Assembly (NCBI RefSeq): GCF_002953715.1
Contig: NZ_CP025012.1
Span: 2,170,001 to 2,234,000 of the forward strand
From: Rhizobium leguminosarum
GTDB lineage: Bacteria; Pseudomonadota; Alphaproteobacteria; Rhizobiales; Rhizobiaceae
Length of the DNA stretch: 64,000 nt
Reading direction: 5' to 3'
Part shown: positions 18,073 to 26,940 of the stretch, one piece after another
Numbering within the stretch: position 1 is the stretch's first letter
How the letters are laid out: each line of letters starts with the position of its first letter
Position numbers and translations under genes: made by a program
The notes under the pieces: generated by a model
Told to the model about the DNA's origin: nothing
The model's input: the letters and a program-made list of their open reading frames with translations, nothing else
Database searches by the model: none

Positions 18073-18591
18073 ATGGACCGTATCGAACTCGAAAACCGTC
18101 GCAAGGCGTCGCTTGCCACTCCGTCCGACCTTGCCTCCAACGCGACCGCCGACATCTCGGGCGCGCTGGCAGCGCTGCTTGCCGATACCTTTGCCCTCTA
18201 TCTCAAGACCAAGAACTTCCATTGGCATATGAGCGGCCCGCATTTTCGCGATTATCACCTCCTGCTCGACGAACAAGGCGACCAGATTTTCGCGATGACC
18301 GATGCGATCGCCGAGCGCGCCCGCAAGATCGGCGGCATGACGATTCGCTCGATCGGTCATATCGGCCGGCTGCAGCGCCTTCTCGACAATGATGCCGATT
18401 TCGTCACGCCGCGCGACATGCTCGCCGAACTGAAAGACGACAACCAGCAGCTCATCTCGTTCATGCAGCAGGCGCACGAGGTTTGCGCCGAGCATAACGA
18501 CGTCGCCACATCCAGCCTGCTCGAAGTCTGGATCGACGAGACGGAACGCCGCGCCTGGTTCCTGTTCGAAACAACCCGGAACGCCGAATAG
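18073..18591 (+). CDS. dps: Dps-family ferritin-like DNA-protection protein
   Basis: 172 residues forming a four-helix ferritin-like protein. The Dps ferroxidase ligands are visible: KTKNFHWHMSGPHFRDYH near residue 46 with the conserved His pair, and LDEQGDQIFAMTDAIAERARKIGG near 65 with Asp/Glu ligands. Dps dodecamers oxidise and store iron and shield DNA from peroxide. AGGGAGAA precedes the ATG. It stands alone, with a 113-aa ORF 32 nt downstream. Confidence 0.93.
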   Translation: MDRIELENRRKASLATPSDLASNATADISGALAALLADTFALYLKTKNFHWHMSGPHFRDYHLLLDEQGDQIFAMTDAIAERARKIGGMTIRSIGHIGRLQRLLDNDADFVTPRDMLAELKDDNQQLISFMQQAHEVCAEHNDVATSSLLEVWIDETERRAWFLFETTRNAE

Positions 18592-18623
18592 CCGGCTCGC
18601 CGCCGGCTGGAAAGGGTAATGTC

Positions 18624-18965
18624 ATGACCACTATCCGGACACTTGAGGATCCCCAACTCGGAAGATTTGGTCTTCTGGCGAAGGCCGCCGCCAACGGATC
18701 AGCTTTCGTCGACACTTGTTATGAAGCGCTCTGTCACGGACCCGAATGGCCTCCGTTGCGGTCGTTCGGGAACCCGGTCAATCGACGCCGGCTGATCATC
18801 GGCCAGTTGCTCATCCTGGCTGCGGCGCTTGCATTTGCAGCCGCCGCATCGCCCATGTCGACCCTGGTGGCGGCGTCTCTTATCGCCGCCGCAGGCTCCA
18901 CTGCCGCTTATCCTGGATACAGTGCCGTACCAATCCTGAACAGACGCGACGACACAAGGCCCTGA
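18624..18965 (+). CDS. Hypothetical small membrane protein
   Basis: 113 residues, ATG at 18624 with AAAGGG upstream. The N-terminal half is soluble (GRFGLLAKAAANGSAFV). The C-terminal half has a hydrophobic Ala-rich stretch of about 35 residues (LIIGQLLILAAALAFAAAA onward), enough for one or two membrane helices. It follows dps closely in the same direction and may be co-transcribed with it. No family recognised; it may not be a conserved gene. Confidence 0.5.
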   Translation: MTTIRTLEDPQLGRFGLLAKAAANGSAFVDTCYEALCHGPEWPPLRSFGNPVNRRRLIIGQLLILAAALAFAAAASPMSTLVAASLIAAAGSTAAYPGYSAVPILNRRDDTRP

Positions 18966-19052
18966 CCTAAGGCTTTTACTAACGCAAAGCCTTCAGCATT
19001 CCCTAAGCCCTTGCGCATACAAGGCTACCATCCAGTTCTGGGGAAACGGCTG

Positions 19053-19358
19053 ATGAGCCTATCGGGTATTGCGAGCACTGCTCTTTCGGGAATGCGGGCA
19101 CAGACGATGCGGGTCGGCGCAATTGCGAACAACATCGCAAACAGCAGCACGCCGGGCTATGCTAGGCTGAACACCAGCCTCACCTCCGTTGTGTCAGGCG
19201 GCGTGCAGGCCGTCGTCAGCCCGACGACGTCAGATGTCGATCCGGCCACGGAACTCACCGACCTGATCGAAGCCGAGCAGAGCTACAAGGCAAATGCCGT
19301 GGTCTTCGAGACCGGCGCCGACATGTGGGAAATGCTGATGAGCATCAAGCGCGACTGA
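19053..19358 (+). CDS. Minimal flagellar basal-body rod-like protein (FlgC-like)
   Basis: 101 residues from the ATG at 19053, with GGGGAAA upstream. The N-terminus SGIASTALSGMRAQ and IANNIANSSTPGYAR matches the rod/hook N-terminal helix motif. The C-terminus DLIEAEQSYKANAVVFETG matches the rod C-terminal helix as in FlgC. The central domain present in FlgB, FlgC, FlgF and FlgG is reduced to about 30 residues. No other flagellar gene is in the window, so this is an orphan paralogue. Whether it joins the flagellar rod is unknown. Confidence 0.75.
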   Translation: MSLSGIASTALSGMRAQTMRVGAIANNIANSSTPGYARLNTSLTSVVSGGVQAVVSPTTSDVDPATELTDLIEAEQSYKANAVVFETGADMWEMLMSIKRD

Positions 19359-19383
19359 GCACGCCCGGATTTCATCGAGAATT

Positions 19384-19409
19384 GGCTGGCTGAGAATTTC
19401 CCGCCAGCC
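19384..19409. terminator. Possible bidirectional hairpin between convergent genes
   Basis: GGCTGGC and GCCAGCC pair across a 12-base loop between the convergent flagellar-like and A-type carrier genes. There is no proper T run on either strand. Confidence 0.3.
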
Positions 19410-19424
19410 TGAATGGCGCGGCTA

Positions 19425-19817
19425 TCAGGAATGCGCCGGCTCGCCCTGGCGCTGGGCGGCAAGGGCTGCGAGATCGGCGGGCTTCAGCTCGACGGATTCG
19501 CCGCAGCCGCAGGCCGATGTCTGGTTCGGATTGGTGAAGGTGAAGCCGGAGCGGAGCGTCGTCGTCTCGAAGCCCATTTCTGTGCCGAGCAGATAGAGGG
19601 CTGCCGACGGCTCGACCCAGACTTTTGCACCATCGCGCTCGATCAAATCGTCCTTGGCATTGGGCTCGGTCACCAGGTCAATGGTATATTCCATCCCGGC
19701 GCAGCCGCCCTTTTTGATGCCGACGCGCACGCCCTTGGCATCAGCACCCGAATTCTCGACGATCGCTTTGACGCGGGCCGCAGCACCGTCCGTCATGCTC
19801 ATGATTGCAAAGCCCAT
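19425..19817 (-). CDS. sufA: A-type iron-sulfur carrier (SufA/IscA/ErpA-like)
   Basis: 130 residues from the ATG at 19817, preceded by GGAGAATGAG. The three conserved cysteines of A-type carriers are present: GGCAGMEY near residue 40 and the C-terminal ACGCGES near 107. These proteins receive Fe-S clusters from the SufBCD scaffold and pass them to client proteins. It is the last gene of the suf operon, 93 nt after sufT. Confidence 0.9.
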   Translation of the reverse strand: MGFAIMSMTDGAAARVKAIVENSGADAKGVRVGIKKGGCAGMEYTIDLVTEPNAKDDLIERDGAKVWVEPSAALYLLGTEMGFETTTLRSGFTFTNPNQTSACGCGESVELKPADLAALAAQRQGEPAHS

Positions 19818-19910
19818 CGGCTCATTCTCCTTCCGCAACCGGGGTCAAGATCCGGCGCATCGTGACTCAAATGTAGTACCCTGAAGTAAACGGATCAATA
19901 CCGCGGGATG

Positions 19911-20291
19911 TCAGTACCAGCCGACGGCGACTTGCGCCTCTTCGGACATACGATCCGGCGTCCACGGCGGATCGAAGGTCATGGCCACCTCGACGCCCGA
20001 TACGCCTTCGACGGCGCCGACGGCGTTTTCGACCCAGCCGGGCATCTCGCCGGCAACCGGGCAACCGGGGGCGGTCAGCGTCATCATGATTTTCACCATC
20101 CGGTCGTCTTCGATGTCGATCTTGTAGATCAGACCAAGTTCGAAGATGTCGGCGGGAATCTCCGGATCGTAGACGGTCTTCAGCGCGCTGATGACATCGT
20201 CGCTCAGCCGAGCCAGCTCATCGGCCGGAATGCTGGAATGCACGATGCCTTCGCGCACGTCGATCTTCTGTTCGCTTTCGTCCAGGCTCAT
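19911..20291 (-). CDS. sufT: SUF-system assembly factor SufT (MIP18/DUF59)
   Basis: 126 residues, ATG at 20291 with GGAG upstream; a GTG at 20300 is in frame. The DUF59/MIP18 core is clear: TVYDPEIPADIFELGLIY near residue 41 and MTLTAPGCPVAGEMP near 72. The conserved Cys lies in the second motif. SufT helps mature Fe-S proteins, especially when demand is high. It lies 12 nt after sufS and before the A-type carrier. Confidence 0.92.
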   Translation of the reverse strand: MSLDESEQKIDVREGIVHSSIPADELARLSDDVISALKTVYDPEIPADIFELGLIYKIDIEDDRMVKIMMTLTAPGCPVAGEMPGWVENAVGAVEGVSGVEVAMTFDPPWTPDRMSEEAQVAVGWY

Positions 20292-20303
20292 CACGGACAC
20301 TCC

Positions 20304-21545
20304 TCAAGCAAAGAACTTGCGCGCATATTCAAGCGCATCGGCCAGGGCATCGACCTCGGCGCGGGTATTGTACATGCCGAAGGATGCACGGCATGTGGAT
20401 GTGACGCCGAAGCGTTTCAAGAGCGGCATGGCGCAATGTGTGCCGGCCCGCACCGCAACACCCTGCCGGTCGATCACCATCGAGACGTCATGGGCATGGA
20501 TACCGGCAAGCTCGAAGGAAAAGATGCTTCCCTTGTCGGGCGCCGTCCCAAAGACACGCAGCGAATTGACGGATTTCAGCCGCTCGACCGCATAGGCGGC
20601 AAGATCGGCCTCATGGCGGGCGATCGCCTCGCGGCCAATCTTCTCCATGTAGTCGAGCGCATAACCGAGCCCGATCGCCTGCACGATCGGCGGCGTGCCG
20701 GCCTCGAAGCGATGCGGCGGGTCGTTATAAGTGACCATATCCTCGGCGACCTCGAATATCATCTCTCCGCCGCCCTGGAACGGCCGCATCTCGAAAAGCC
20801 GCTCTTTCTTGCCGTAGAGCACGCCGATGCCCGACGGGCCGTAGAGCTTGTGACCGGTCATGACGTACCAATCGCAATCGATATCCTGCACGTCGACAGG
20901 CAGATGCACGGCGCCCTGGCTGCCGTCGATCAGCACCGGGATGCCGCGTTCGTGCGCGATCCGGCAGACTTCCTTGACGGGAACGATCGTGCCGAGCGCA
21001 TTCGACATATGGGTGATGGCGACGAGCTTGGTGCGCTCCGTCAGGCTTTTCTCGAAATCTTCGATATGGAAGGCGCCTTCGTCATCCACCGGCACCCAGA
21101 CAAGCTTGGCGCCCTGCCGCTCGCGGATGAAGTGCCAGGGCACGATGTTGGAGTGGTGCTCCATGATCGTCAGGACGATCTCGTCGCCTTCACCGATCTT
21201 CGGCATGCCCCAGCCGTAGGCGACAGTGTTAATCGCTTCCGTCGAATTCTTGGTGAAGACGATGTCGTTGACCGAGGGGGCGTTGAGGAAGCGGCGCACC
21301 TTCTCGCGCGCTGCCTCATAGGCGTCCGTGGCCGCATTCGAGAGATAGTGCAGGCCGCGATGCACATTGGCGTATTCATGCGAATAGGCATGCGAGATGG
21401 CATCGATCACCACCTGCGGCTTCTGCGCCGATGCGCCGTTATCGAGATAGACCAGCGGCTTGCCGTGCACCTTCTCCGCCAGGATCGGAAAATCCCGACG
21501 GATGGCTTCGACGTCGTATTGCGTGGCCGGCACTATCTTGTCCAT
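20304..21545 (-). CDS. sufS: SufS-type cysteine desulfurase
   Basis: 413 residues of the group II (SufS/CsdB) cysteine desulfurases, which take sulfur from cysteine for Fe-S assembly. The PLP Lys is in MTGHKLYGPSGIG near residue 230. The catalytic Cys is in RAGTHCAMPLL near 369. YLDNGASAQKP near 33 is typical. It starts 12 nt after sufD. SufE is not seen in the window. A second, NifS/IscS-type desulfurase heads the same operon. Confidence 0.95.
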   Translation of the reverse strand: MDKIVPATQYDVEAIRRDFPILAEKVHGKPLVYLDNGASAQKPQVVIDAISHAYSHEYANVHRGLHYLSNAATDAYEAAREKVRRFLNAPSVNDIVFTKNSTEAINTVAYGWGMPKIGEGDEIVLTIMEHHSNIVPWHFIRERQGAKLVWVPVDDEGAFHIEDFEKSLTERTKLVAITHMSNALGTIVPVKEVCRIAHERGIPVLIDGSQGAVHLPVDVQDIDCDWYVMTGHKLYGPSGIGVLYGKKERLFEMRPFQGGGEMIFEVAEDMVTYNDPPHRFEAGTPPIVQAIGLGYALDYMEKIGREAIARHEADLAAYAVERLKSVNSLRVFGTAPDKGSIFSFELAGIHAHDVSMVIDRQGVAVRAGTHCAMPLLKRFGVTSTCRASFGMYNTRAEVDALADALEYARKFFA

Positions 21546-21557
21546 TGATATATCCGA

Positions 21558-22832
21558 TCAGGCGTGCTTTTCGAGCCAGGCCGAAATCACGCCTTCCAGC
21601 GCCTCGACCAGGGCCTCGTCTTCCAGTTCCTCGACGATCTCCGCGACGAAGGCGTTGACGAGCATGGCCCGCGCCTTGTTCTCCGGAATACCGCGCGCCA
21701 TCATGTAATAAAGATGATTGGCGTCGATATCGGTCACCGTCGCGCCATGGCCGCACTGCACGTCGTCGGCGAAGATTTCGAGCTCGGGCTTGACCGAGAA
21801 TTCGGCATCGTCGGACATCAGCAGCGTGTTGCAGGCCATCTTGGCGTCGGTCTTCTGCGCATCGGGCGCGACCCGGATCATGCCTTGGAACACCCCCTTG
21901 GCGCGGTCGAAGACGACATTGCGGATCACTTCGGTCGAGCCGGTATTCGGCACGTCGTGGCCGAGCACCATCGTCACGTCGGTATGGCTGTCGCCGCCGA
22001 GCAGGTTGATGCCGCGCAGCGTCAGGTCGGCGCCCTCGCCCGTCACCTTGATGTTAAGCTCCTGGCGCACCAGCTTGCCGCCGGCATTGATGACGAAAAG
22101 CCGGAGCTTGGCGTCAGCGCCGAGATCGATGCGGATCTGGCCGAGATGCGTATCGTCGGCTCCCTGCTGCTGCAGGATGATCCAGGTCAGTTCCGTGCCT
22201 TCGCCCACCGTGATGTCACTGACGTGGGACACGAGGGCCGCATCGCCGGTCACCGTGAGGTGACGCTCGATGACCGTCGCCTTGGCACCGGCGCCAAAGG
22301 CCACAGGAAGGCGCGTATGTGTCTGCCCGCCCGCATGGATGAACTGGATTTCAAGCGGGTTTTCAAGCTCGGTATCGGCAGGCACGTCGATGACATAGCC
22401 GTCGCGCACAAAGCTTCCATTGATGCGGCCGACCGCATCGTCGCTGCCGAGCGCATCGAGCCCGCCTGCGGCTGAGCCGTCAAGCAGACGTTCGGAATAG
22501 GCCGAAACGCCAAGACCATCGGCGGCAGCCTTCTGGTTGGAATGGCCCTGGATCACCGCCAGCACCGTGGCCTCGGCAACGAGCGGCTCCAAAGCCTCCG
22601 AGCCGGCATCGCCCGCCTGCGGCGGAACGGTGCGCAGCAGGTTCTTGAGGTCGGTATAATGCCAGTCTTCGATCCGGCGCGTCGGCAGGCCGGCCTTCTT
22701 CAGGTCGTCGAGAAGCCGGTCGCGCAGCGCTGTTACCGCGCCATTGCCCGGCAGCTCGCCGATCTGCTGGTTGAAGGCCTCGATCAGCGCCGTCTCGGCC
22801 GCGGTCAGGCGGCTCGTCGTCTGCATGTTCAT
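21558..22832 (-). CDS. sufD: Fe-S cluster scaffold component SufD
   Basis: 424 residues from the ATG at 22832 (GGAAAGGA upstream). SufD pairs with SufB and the ATPase SufC in the SufBC2D scaffold. The C-terminal beta-helix core has NTGSTEVIRNVVFD and CGHGATVTDIDANHLYY, holding the conserved Cys-x-His near residue 360. The N-terminal helical domain is typical of the family. It lies 24 nt after sufC and 12 nt before sufS. Confidence 0.94.
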   Translation of the reverse strand: MNMQTTSRLTAAETALIEAFNQQIGELPGNGAVTALRDRLLDDLKKAGLPTRRIEDWHYTDLKNLLRTVPPQAGDAGSEALEPLVAEATVLAVIQGHSNQKAAADGLGVSAYSERLLDGSAAGGLDALGSDDAVGRINGSFVRDGYVIDVPADTELENPLEIQFIHAGGQTHTRLPVAFGAGAKATVIERHLTVTGDAALVSHVSDITVGEGTELTWIILQQQGADDTHLGQIRIDLGADAKLRLFVINAGGKLVRQELNIKVTGEGADLTLRGINLLGGDSHTDVTMVLGHDVPNTGSTEVIRNVVFDRAKGVFQGMIRVAPDAQKTDAKMACNTLLMSDDAEFSVKPELEIFADDVQCGHGATVTDIDANHLYYMMARGIPENKARAMLVNAFVAEIVEELEDEALVEALEGVISAWLEKHA

Positions 22833-22856
22833 GGACGTCGTCCTTTCCACCCGAAC

Positions 22857-23612
22857 TCAGGCCGCCGTGCCGATGATATCGGCATAGCCGTTGGCTTCCA
22901 GCTCATGTGCCAGCGTCTTGTCGCCCGACTTGATCACCTGGCCCTTGTAGAGCACGTGGACGGTATCGGGCACGATATAGTCGAGCAGGCGCTGGTAATG
23001 GGTGATGACCACGACGGCGCGGTCCGGCGAACGCAGCGCGTTGACGCCGTCGGCGACGATCTTCAGCGCGTCGATGTCGAGGCCGGAATCGGTTTCATCA
23101 AGCACGCAGAGCTTCGGTTCGAGCAGCGCCATCTGCAGGATTTCGGCACGCTTCTTCTCGCCGCCGGAGAAGCCGACATTCAGCGGGCGCTTCAGCATCT
23201 CGGTATTGATCTGCAGCTTGCCGGCGGCATCCTTGACCCGGCGCATGAAATCCGGCGTCGTCAGCTCGTCCTCGCCGCGCGCTTTGCGCTGCTCATTCAT
23301 CGCCACCTTCAGGAACTGCATGGTGGCAACACCCGGAATTTCGACCGGGTACTGGAAAGCGAGGAAGATGCCCTTGGCCGCACGCTCGGCCGGATCGAGC
23401 TCGAGAATGCTTTCGCCATTGTAGAGAATGTCACCCTCGGTGACTTCGTAGTCGCTGCGGCCTGACAGCACATAGGAGAGCGTCGACTTGCCGGAGCCGT
23501 TCGGCCCCATGATCGCGGCAACTTCGCCGGCCTTCACCGTCAGGTTCAGGCCACGGATGATCTCGGTGCCGTCTTCGGCGATACGGGCATGAAGGTTCTT
23601 AATTTCAAGCAT
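22857..23612 (-). CDS. sufC: SufC ABC-type ATPase of the SUF machinery
   Basis: 251 residues. Walker A is MGPNGSGKST near residue 35, the ABC signature is VGFSGGEKKRAEI near 147, and Walker B is LCVLDETDSGLDID near 167. SufC powers conformational change of the SufBC2D scaffold rather than transport. It lies 83 nt after the 81-aa gene and 24 nt before sufD. Confidence 0.96.
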   Translation of the reverse strand: MLEIKNLHARIAEDGTEIIRGLNLTVKAGEVAAIMGPNGSGKSTLSYVLSGRSDYEVTEGDILYNGESILELDPAERAAKGIFLAFQYPVEIPGVATMQFLKVAMNEQRKARGEDELTTPDFMRRVKDAAGKLQINTEMLKRPLNVGFSGGEKKRAEILQMALLEPKLCVLDETDSGLDIDALKIVADGVNALRSPDRAVVVITHYQRLLDYIVPDTVHVLYKGQVIKSGDKTLAHELEANGYADIIGTAA

Positions 23613-23695
23613 CTTTGGTTCCTGCGTTTTTCTCTGCGCAGCTCACTAAGAGCCTCGCGTAATTTTTAAGGGACATCGACATGTTGCGCTCGGCG

Positions 23696-23941
23696 CTATC
23701 GTGCAAAAAAACGGACGACGCGGAAAACCGCGACCGTAACGAGCCCAACCCATTCGAAAAAATCCGAGATCCCCTGAATGATCTTTCCCGGTTTTTCCAT
23801 GCGCTGCCGGAGAAACACATAAGGCTGCTCCGGCGGCGTTTCGGTCTCGTTTCTTAGCTCGCGGGGGCGAATTTTCGCCAATATCTCCCCGCGCATATTC
23901 GTCAGACGTTCAAGAATGCGCTTCTTGTCCGCTTCGCTCAT
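23696..23941 (-). CDS. Small hypothetical protein inside the suf operon
   Basis: 81 residues, starting one base after the sufB stop. The first half is charged and helical (KKRILERLTNMRGEILAKIRP). The C-terminal 20 residues form a hydrophobic/basic helix (WVGLVTVAVFRVVRFFAR) that could contact membrane. Its tight fit between sufB and sufC indicates a real gene co-expressed with Fe-S assembly. No family recognised; its role in the pathway is unknown. Confidence 0.75.
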   Translation of the reverse strand: MSEADKKRILERLTNMRGEILAKIRPRELRNETETPPEQPYVFLRQRMEKPGKIIQGISDFFEWVGLVTVAVFRVVRFFAR

Positions 23942-23942
23942 G

Positions 23943-25412
23943 TCAACCCACCGAGCCCTCGAGCGAGATGCTGATCAGCTTCTGCGCCTCGACGGCGAAT
24001 TCCATCGGCAATTCCTGCAGCACTTCCTTGACGAAACCATTGACGATCAGCGCGATCGCCGCTTCGGTCGGGATGCCGCGCTGCAGGCAGTAGAACAGCT
24101 GGTCCTCGGAGATCTTTGAGGTTGTCGCCTCATGCTCGAACTGCGCCGTCGAATTCTTCGCCTCGATGTAGGGCACGGTATGGGCGCCGCACTTGTCGCC
24201 GATCAACAGCGAATCGCACTGGGTGAAGTTGCGCGCATTCGACGCCTTGCGGTGAGCCGAGACCTGGCCGCGATAGGTGTTGTTGGAAACGCCGGCCGCG
24301 ATGCCCTTGGAGACGATGCGGCTCGACGTGTTCTTGCCGAGATGGATCATCTTGGTGCCGCTGTCGATCTGCTGATGGCCATTCGAAACGGCGATCGAGT
24401 AGAATTCGCCGCGGCTGTCGTCGCCGCGCAGGATGCAGGACGGATATTTCCAGGTGATCGCCGAACCGGTTTCGACCTGCGTCCAGGAAATCTTCGAGCG
24501 GTCGCCACGGCAATCGCCGCGCTTGGTGACGAAGTTGTAAATGCCGCCCTTGCCGTTCTTGTCGCCGGGATACCAGTTCTGCACCGTCGAATATTTGATC
24601 TCGGCATCGTCGAGCGCAACCAGCTCGACCACGGCGGCATGCAACTGGTTTTCATCGCGCTGCGGCGCCGTGCAGCCTTCGAGATAGGAGACGTAGGCGC
24701 CCTCTTCCGCAATGATCAGCGTGCGCTCGAACTGGCCGGTGCCCTTCTCATTGATGCGAAAATAGGTGGACAGCTCCATCGGGCAACGAACGCCCTTCGG
24801 CACGAAGACGAAGGAACCGTCGGTGAAGACAGCCGTATTCAGCGTCGCATAATAATTGTCCGAGGTCGGCACGACCGAGCCGAGATATTTCCGGACGAGA
24901 TCGGGATATTCGCGGATGGCTTCCGAGATCGACATGAAGATCACGCCGGCCTTCTTCAGCTCTGCCTTGAAGGTGGTGACGACCGAGACGCTGTCGAAAA
25001 CGGCGTCGACGGCGATCTTCGGCTTCTCGACGCCGGCAAGAATCTCCTGCTCACGCAGCGGAATGCCGAGTTTCTCATAGACCTTCAACAGCTCCGGATC
25101 GACCTCATCGAGCGACTTCGGACCCGGCGTGCTTTTCGGCGCGGCGTAATAATAGATGTCGTTGAAATCGATCTTGGGATAGTCGACGCGCGCCCAGGTC
25201 GGCTCTTCCAGCGTCAGCCAGCGACGATAGGCCTCGAGACGCCATTCCAGCATCCACTCAGGCTCCTGCTTCTTCGCCGAAATGAAACGAATGATGTCCT
25301 CGGACAGGCCTTTCGGCGCCTTGTCCATCTCGATGACGGTCTCGAAACCGTATTTGTACTGGTCCACATCGATCAGGCGGACCTGGTCGATTGTTTCCTG
25401 CACGGCAGCCAT
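23943..25412 (-). CDS. sufB: Fe-S cluster scaffold component SufB
   Basis: 489 residues from the ATG at 25412 (GGAGAATGAG upstream). SufB is the main scaffold protein on which clusters are built. Family stretches include [12 protein letters not shown] near 79, [19 protein letters not shown] near 209, SYLEGCTAP near 240 and the C-terminal [17 protein letters not shown] near 399. The last includes the Cys implicated in cluster building. It follows the NifS/IscS-type desulfurase gene by 93 nt. Confidence 0.96.
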   Translation of the reverse strand: MAAVQETIDQVRLIDVDQYKYGFETVIEMDKAPKGLSEDIIRFISAKKQEPEWMLEWRLEAYRRWLTLEEPTWARVDYPKIDFNDIYYYAAPKSTPGPKSLDEVDPELLKVYEKLGIPLREQEILAGVEKPKIAVDAVFDSVSVVTTFKAELKKAGVIFMSISEAIREYPDLVRKYLGSVVPTSDNYYATLNTAVFTDGSFVFVPKGVRCPMELSTYFRINEKGTGQFERTLIIAEEGAYVSYLEGCTAPQRDENQLHAAVVELVALDDAEIKYSTVQNWYPGDKNGKGGIYNFVTKRGDCRGDRSKISWTQVETGSAITWKYPSCILRGDDSRGEFYSIAVSNGHQQIDSGTKMIHLGKNTSSRIVSKGIAAGVSNNTYRGQVSAHRKASNARNFTQCDSLLIGDKCGAHTVPYIEAKNSTAQFEHEATTSKISEDQLFYCLQRGIPTEAAIALIVNGFVKEVLQELPMEFAVEAQKLISISLEGSVG

Positions 25413-25505
25413 CTCATTCTCCAATCTCGCCGGATACAAGGTCCGGCAGCTTGTAGTGTTTGGGCAATTCTCTTGCCCTTTATGTAAGAGGCCAAAAGGG
25501 ACTTT

Positions 25506-26723
25506 TCAGCCCGATTGGCAAGCAGAAATTTGCGTTTCCGCAAGTTTTGACACGGGGCAAGCCGCCTCCCCAGCCGACCTGCGCCGGTTGGCGATCTTTG
25601 CGAAAGCCCCAATCGCCCTGTCGATATCCTCTTCCGTCGTCGAAAAGCCGAGCGAGATGCGCAGTGCTCCGAGCTTGGCGTCACGGCCCATCGCCGTCAG
25701 CACATGGCTTTCGCCGAGCCGGCCGGACGAGCAGGCAGAGCCTGCAGAAAGGGCAACGCCTTCGAGATCGAAGGCGATCTGCCCGGTCTCAGCCTTCAGC
25801 CCCGGCAGGGTGAAGAAGATCGTATTGGCGACGCGCTCGCCGCCCTCGCCGTGGATCATCACGTCGGCAGCCGCCTCACGCATGCCGGCTTCCAGCCGCT
25901 CGCGCAGCGTGCCGATCGTCGCATTGCGCGCCTCGAGTTCGTCGGACGCGGCTTCTGCCGCCGCGCCGAAGCCGATCAGCGCCAGAGAATTCTGTGTTCC
26001 CGAGCGGTGACCCCGCTCCTGCCCGCCACCCTGGATCAGCGGCCTGGGCATCAGCGCCTCGCCGCGTGAGATGAGCGCGCCGGCCCCCTTCGGTCCGCCG
26101 ATCTTGTGCGAGGAGACGATCATGAAATCGGCGTCGATCTTTTCGATATCGAGGGCGATGCGACCGGCAGCCTGCACGGCGTCGACGACGAAGAGCCCGC
26201 CATGGGCGTGGACGATCTTTGCCGCCGCCTCGATCGGCTGCACGATGCCCGTCTCGTTGTTGACGAGCATGATAGCGACCATCGGCAGGCCGGCGGCCTT
26301 GTCATGAGCATCAAGCAGGAGGCCCAGCGCATCGAGATCGACGATGCCGGCTTCCGTCACCGGGATCTCCGTCATACTCTCCCTGGCGAAGCGGCCGCCT
26401 TCGCGCACGGCCGGATGCTCGATCGCCGAAAAATAAAGATGGCCGAGCCGAAGCGGCGTCCGGCCCATGCGGAAATCCGGTGTCAGCACCAGGTTGGCGG
26501 CTTCAGTCGCACCGCTGGTAAACACCACATTGCCAGGACCGGTGCCGGCAAGTGCCGCCACCTTGCGTCGTGCGCCTTCGATGGCGGCGCGCGCAGCGCG
26601 GCCCTCTCCGTGCACGCTGTTCGGATTGCCAAACACATCGATGGCGCGCATGATCGCCGCGCGTGCTGCGGGGTGCAGCGGCGCTGTGGCATTCCAGTCG
26701 AGATAAAGGCGTGGCGGCGCCAT
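25506..26723 (-). CDS. NifS/IscS-type cysteine desulfurase
   Basis: 405 residues of the group I cysteine desulfurases. The PLP Lys is in VSSHKIGGPKGAG near residue 205. The catalytic Cys loop ALSAGSACSSGRLG near 330 carries the long-loop SACSSG motif. The N-terminus LYLDWNATAPLHP is typical. It is the first gene of the suf operon, so the operon encodes both desulfurase types. Whether both feed SufBCD is not shown by sequence. The protein ends in a short Cys-containing tail (AACPVSKLAETQISAC). Confidence 0.92.
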   Translation of the reverse strand: MAPPRLYLDWNATAPLHPAARAAIMRAIDVFGNPNSVHGEGRAARAAIEGARRKVAALAGTGPGNVVFTSGATEAANLVLTPDFRMGRTPLRLGHLYFSAIEHPAVREGGRFARESMTEIPVTEAGIVDLDALGLLLDAHDKAAGLPMVAIMLVNNETGIVQPIEAAAKIVHAHGGLFVVDAVQAAGRIALDIEKIDADFMIVSSHKIGGPKGAGALISRGEALMPRPLIQGGGQERGHRSGTQNSLALIGFGAAAEAASDELEARNATIGTLRERLEAGMREAAADVMIHGEGGERVANTIFFTLPGLKAETGQIAFDLEGVALSAGSACSSGRLGESHVLTAMGRDAKLGALRISLGFSTTEEDIDRAIGAFAKIANRRRSAGEAACPVSKLAETQISACQSG

Positions 26724-26842
26724 GATCTTCAGTCCTGCGCTTGACGAGCTTGCTTCAGCGGCCGCGGTTCATTTTTCTTGAAATTTCCGCCGGGCTTGCC
26801 TTATGACACGTTCCACGATGCGTGGATCGCCATGCAAGTTTC

Positions 26843-26900
26843 GAATTGTTCTAAACTGCGTTTTAGAAAAGCTGACAACACTAGTCAAGTCATGTTGTCA
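26843..26900. promoter_or_regulatory. Divergent suf/hydrolase promoter with iron-regulatory motifs
   Basis: For the suf direction (minus strand) TTGACT and TAAAAC are spaced 17 bp as -35 and -10. A TGA-N9-TCA sequence at 26873-26887 matches the IRO motif bound by the iron regulator RirA and overlaps this -35. A TTCTAAA-N6-TTTAGAA palindrome at 26849-26868 overlaps the -10 and has the composition of Irr/iron-control elements. A larger inverted repeat TGACAACA/TGTTGTCA spans 26873-26900. Binding is inferred. Confidence 0.6.
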
Positions 26901-26940
26901 TCCAGCGCAGCGCGAACGCGAAATAAAACCCGGAGTACCA

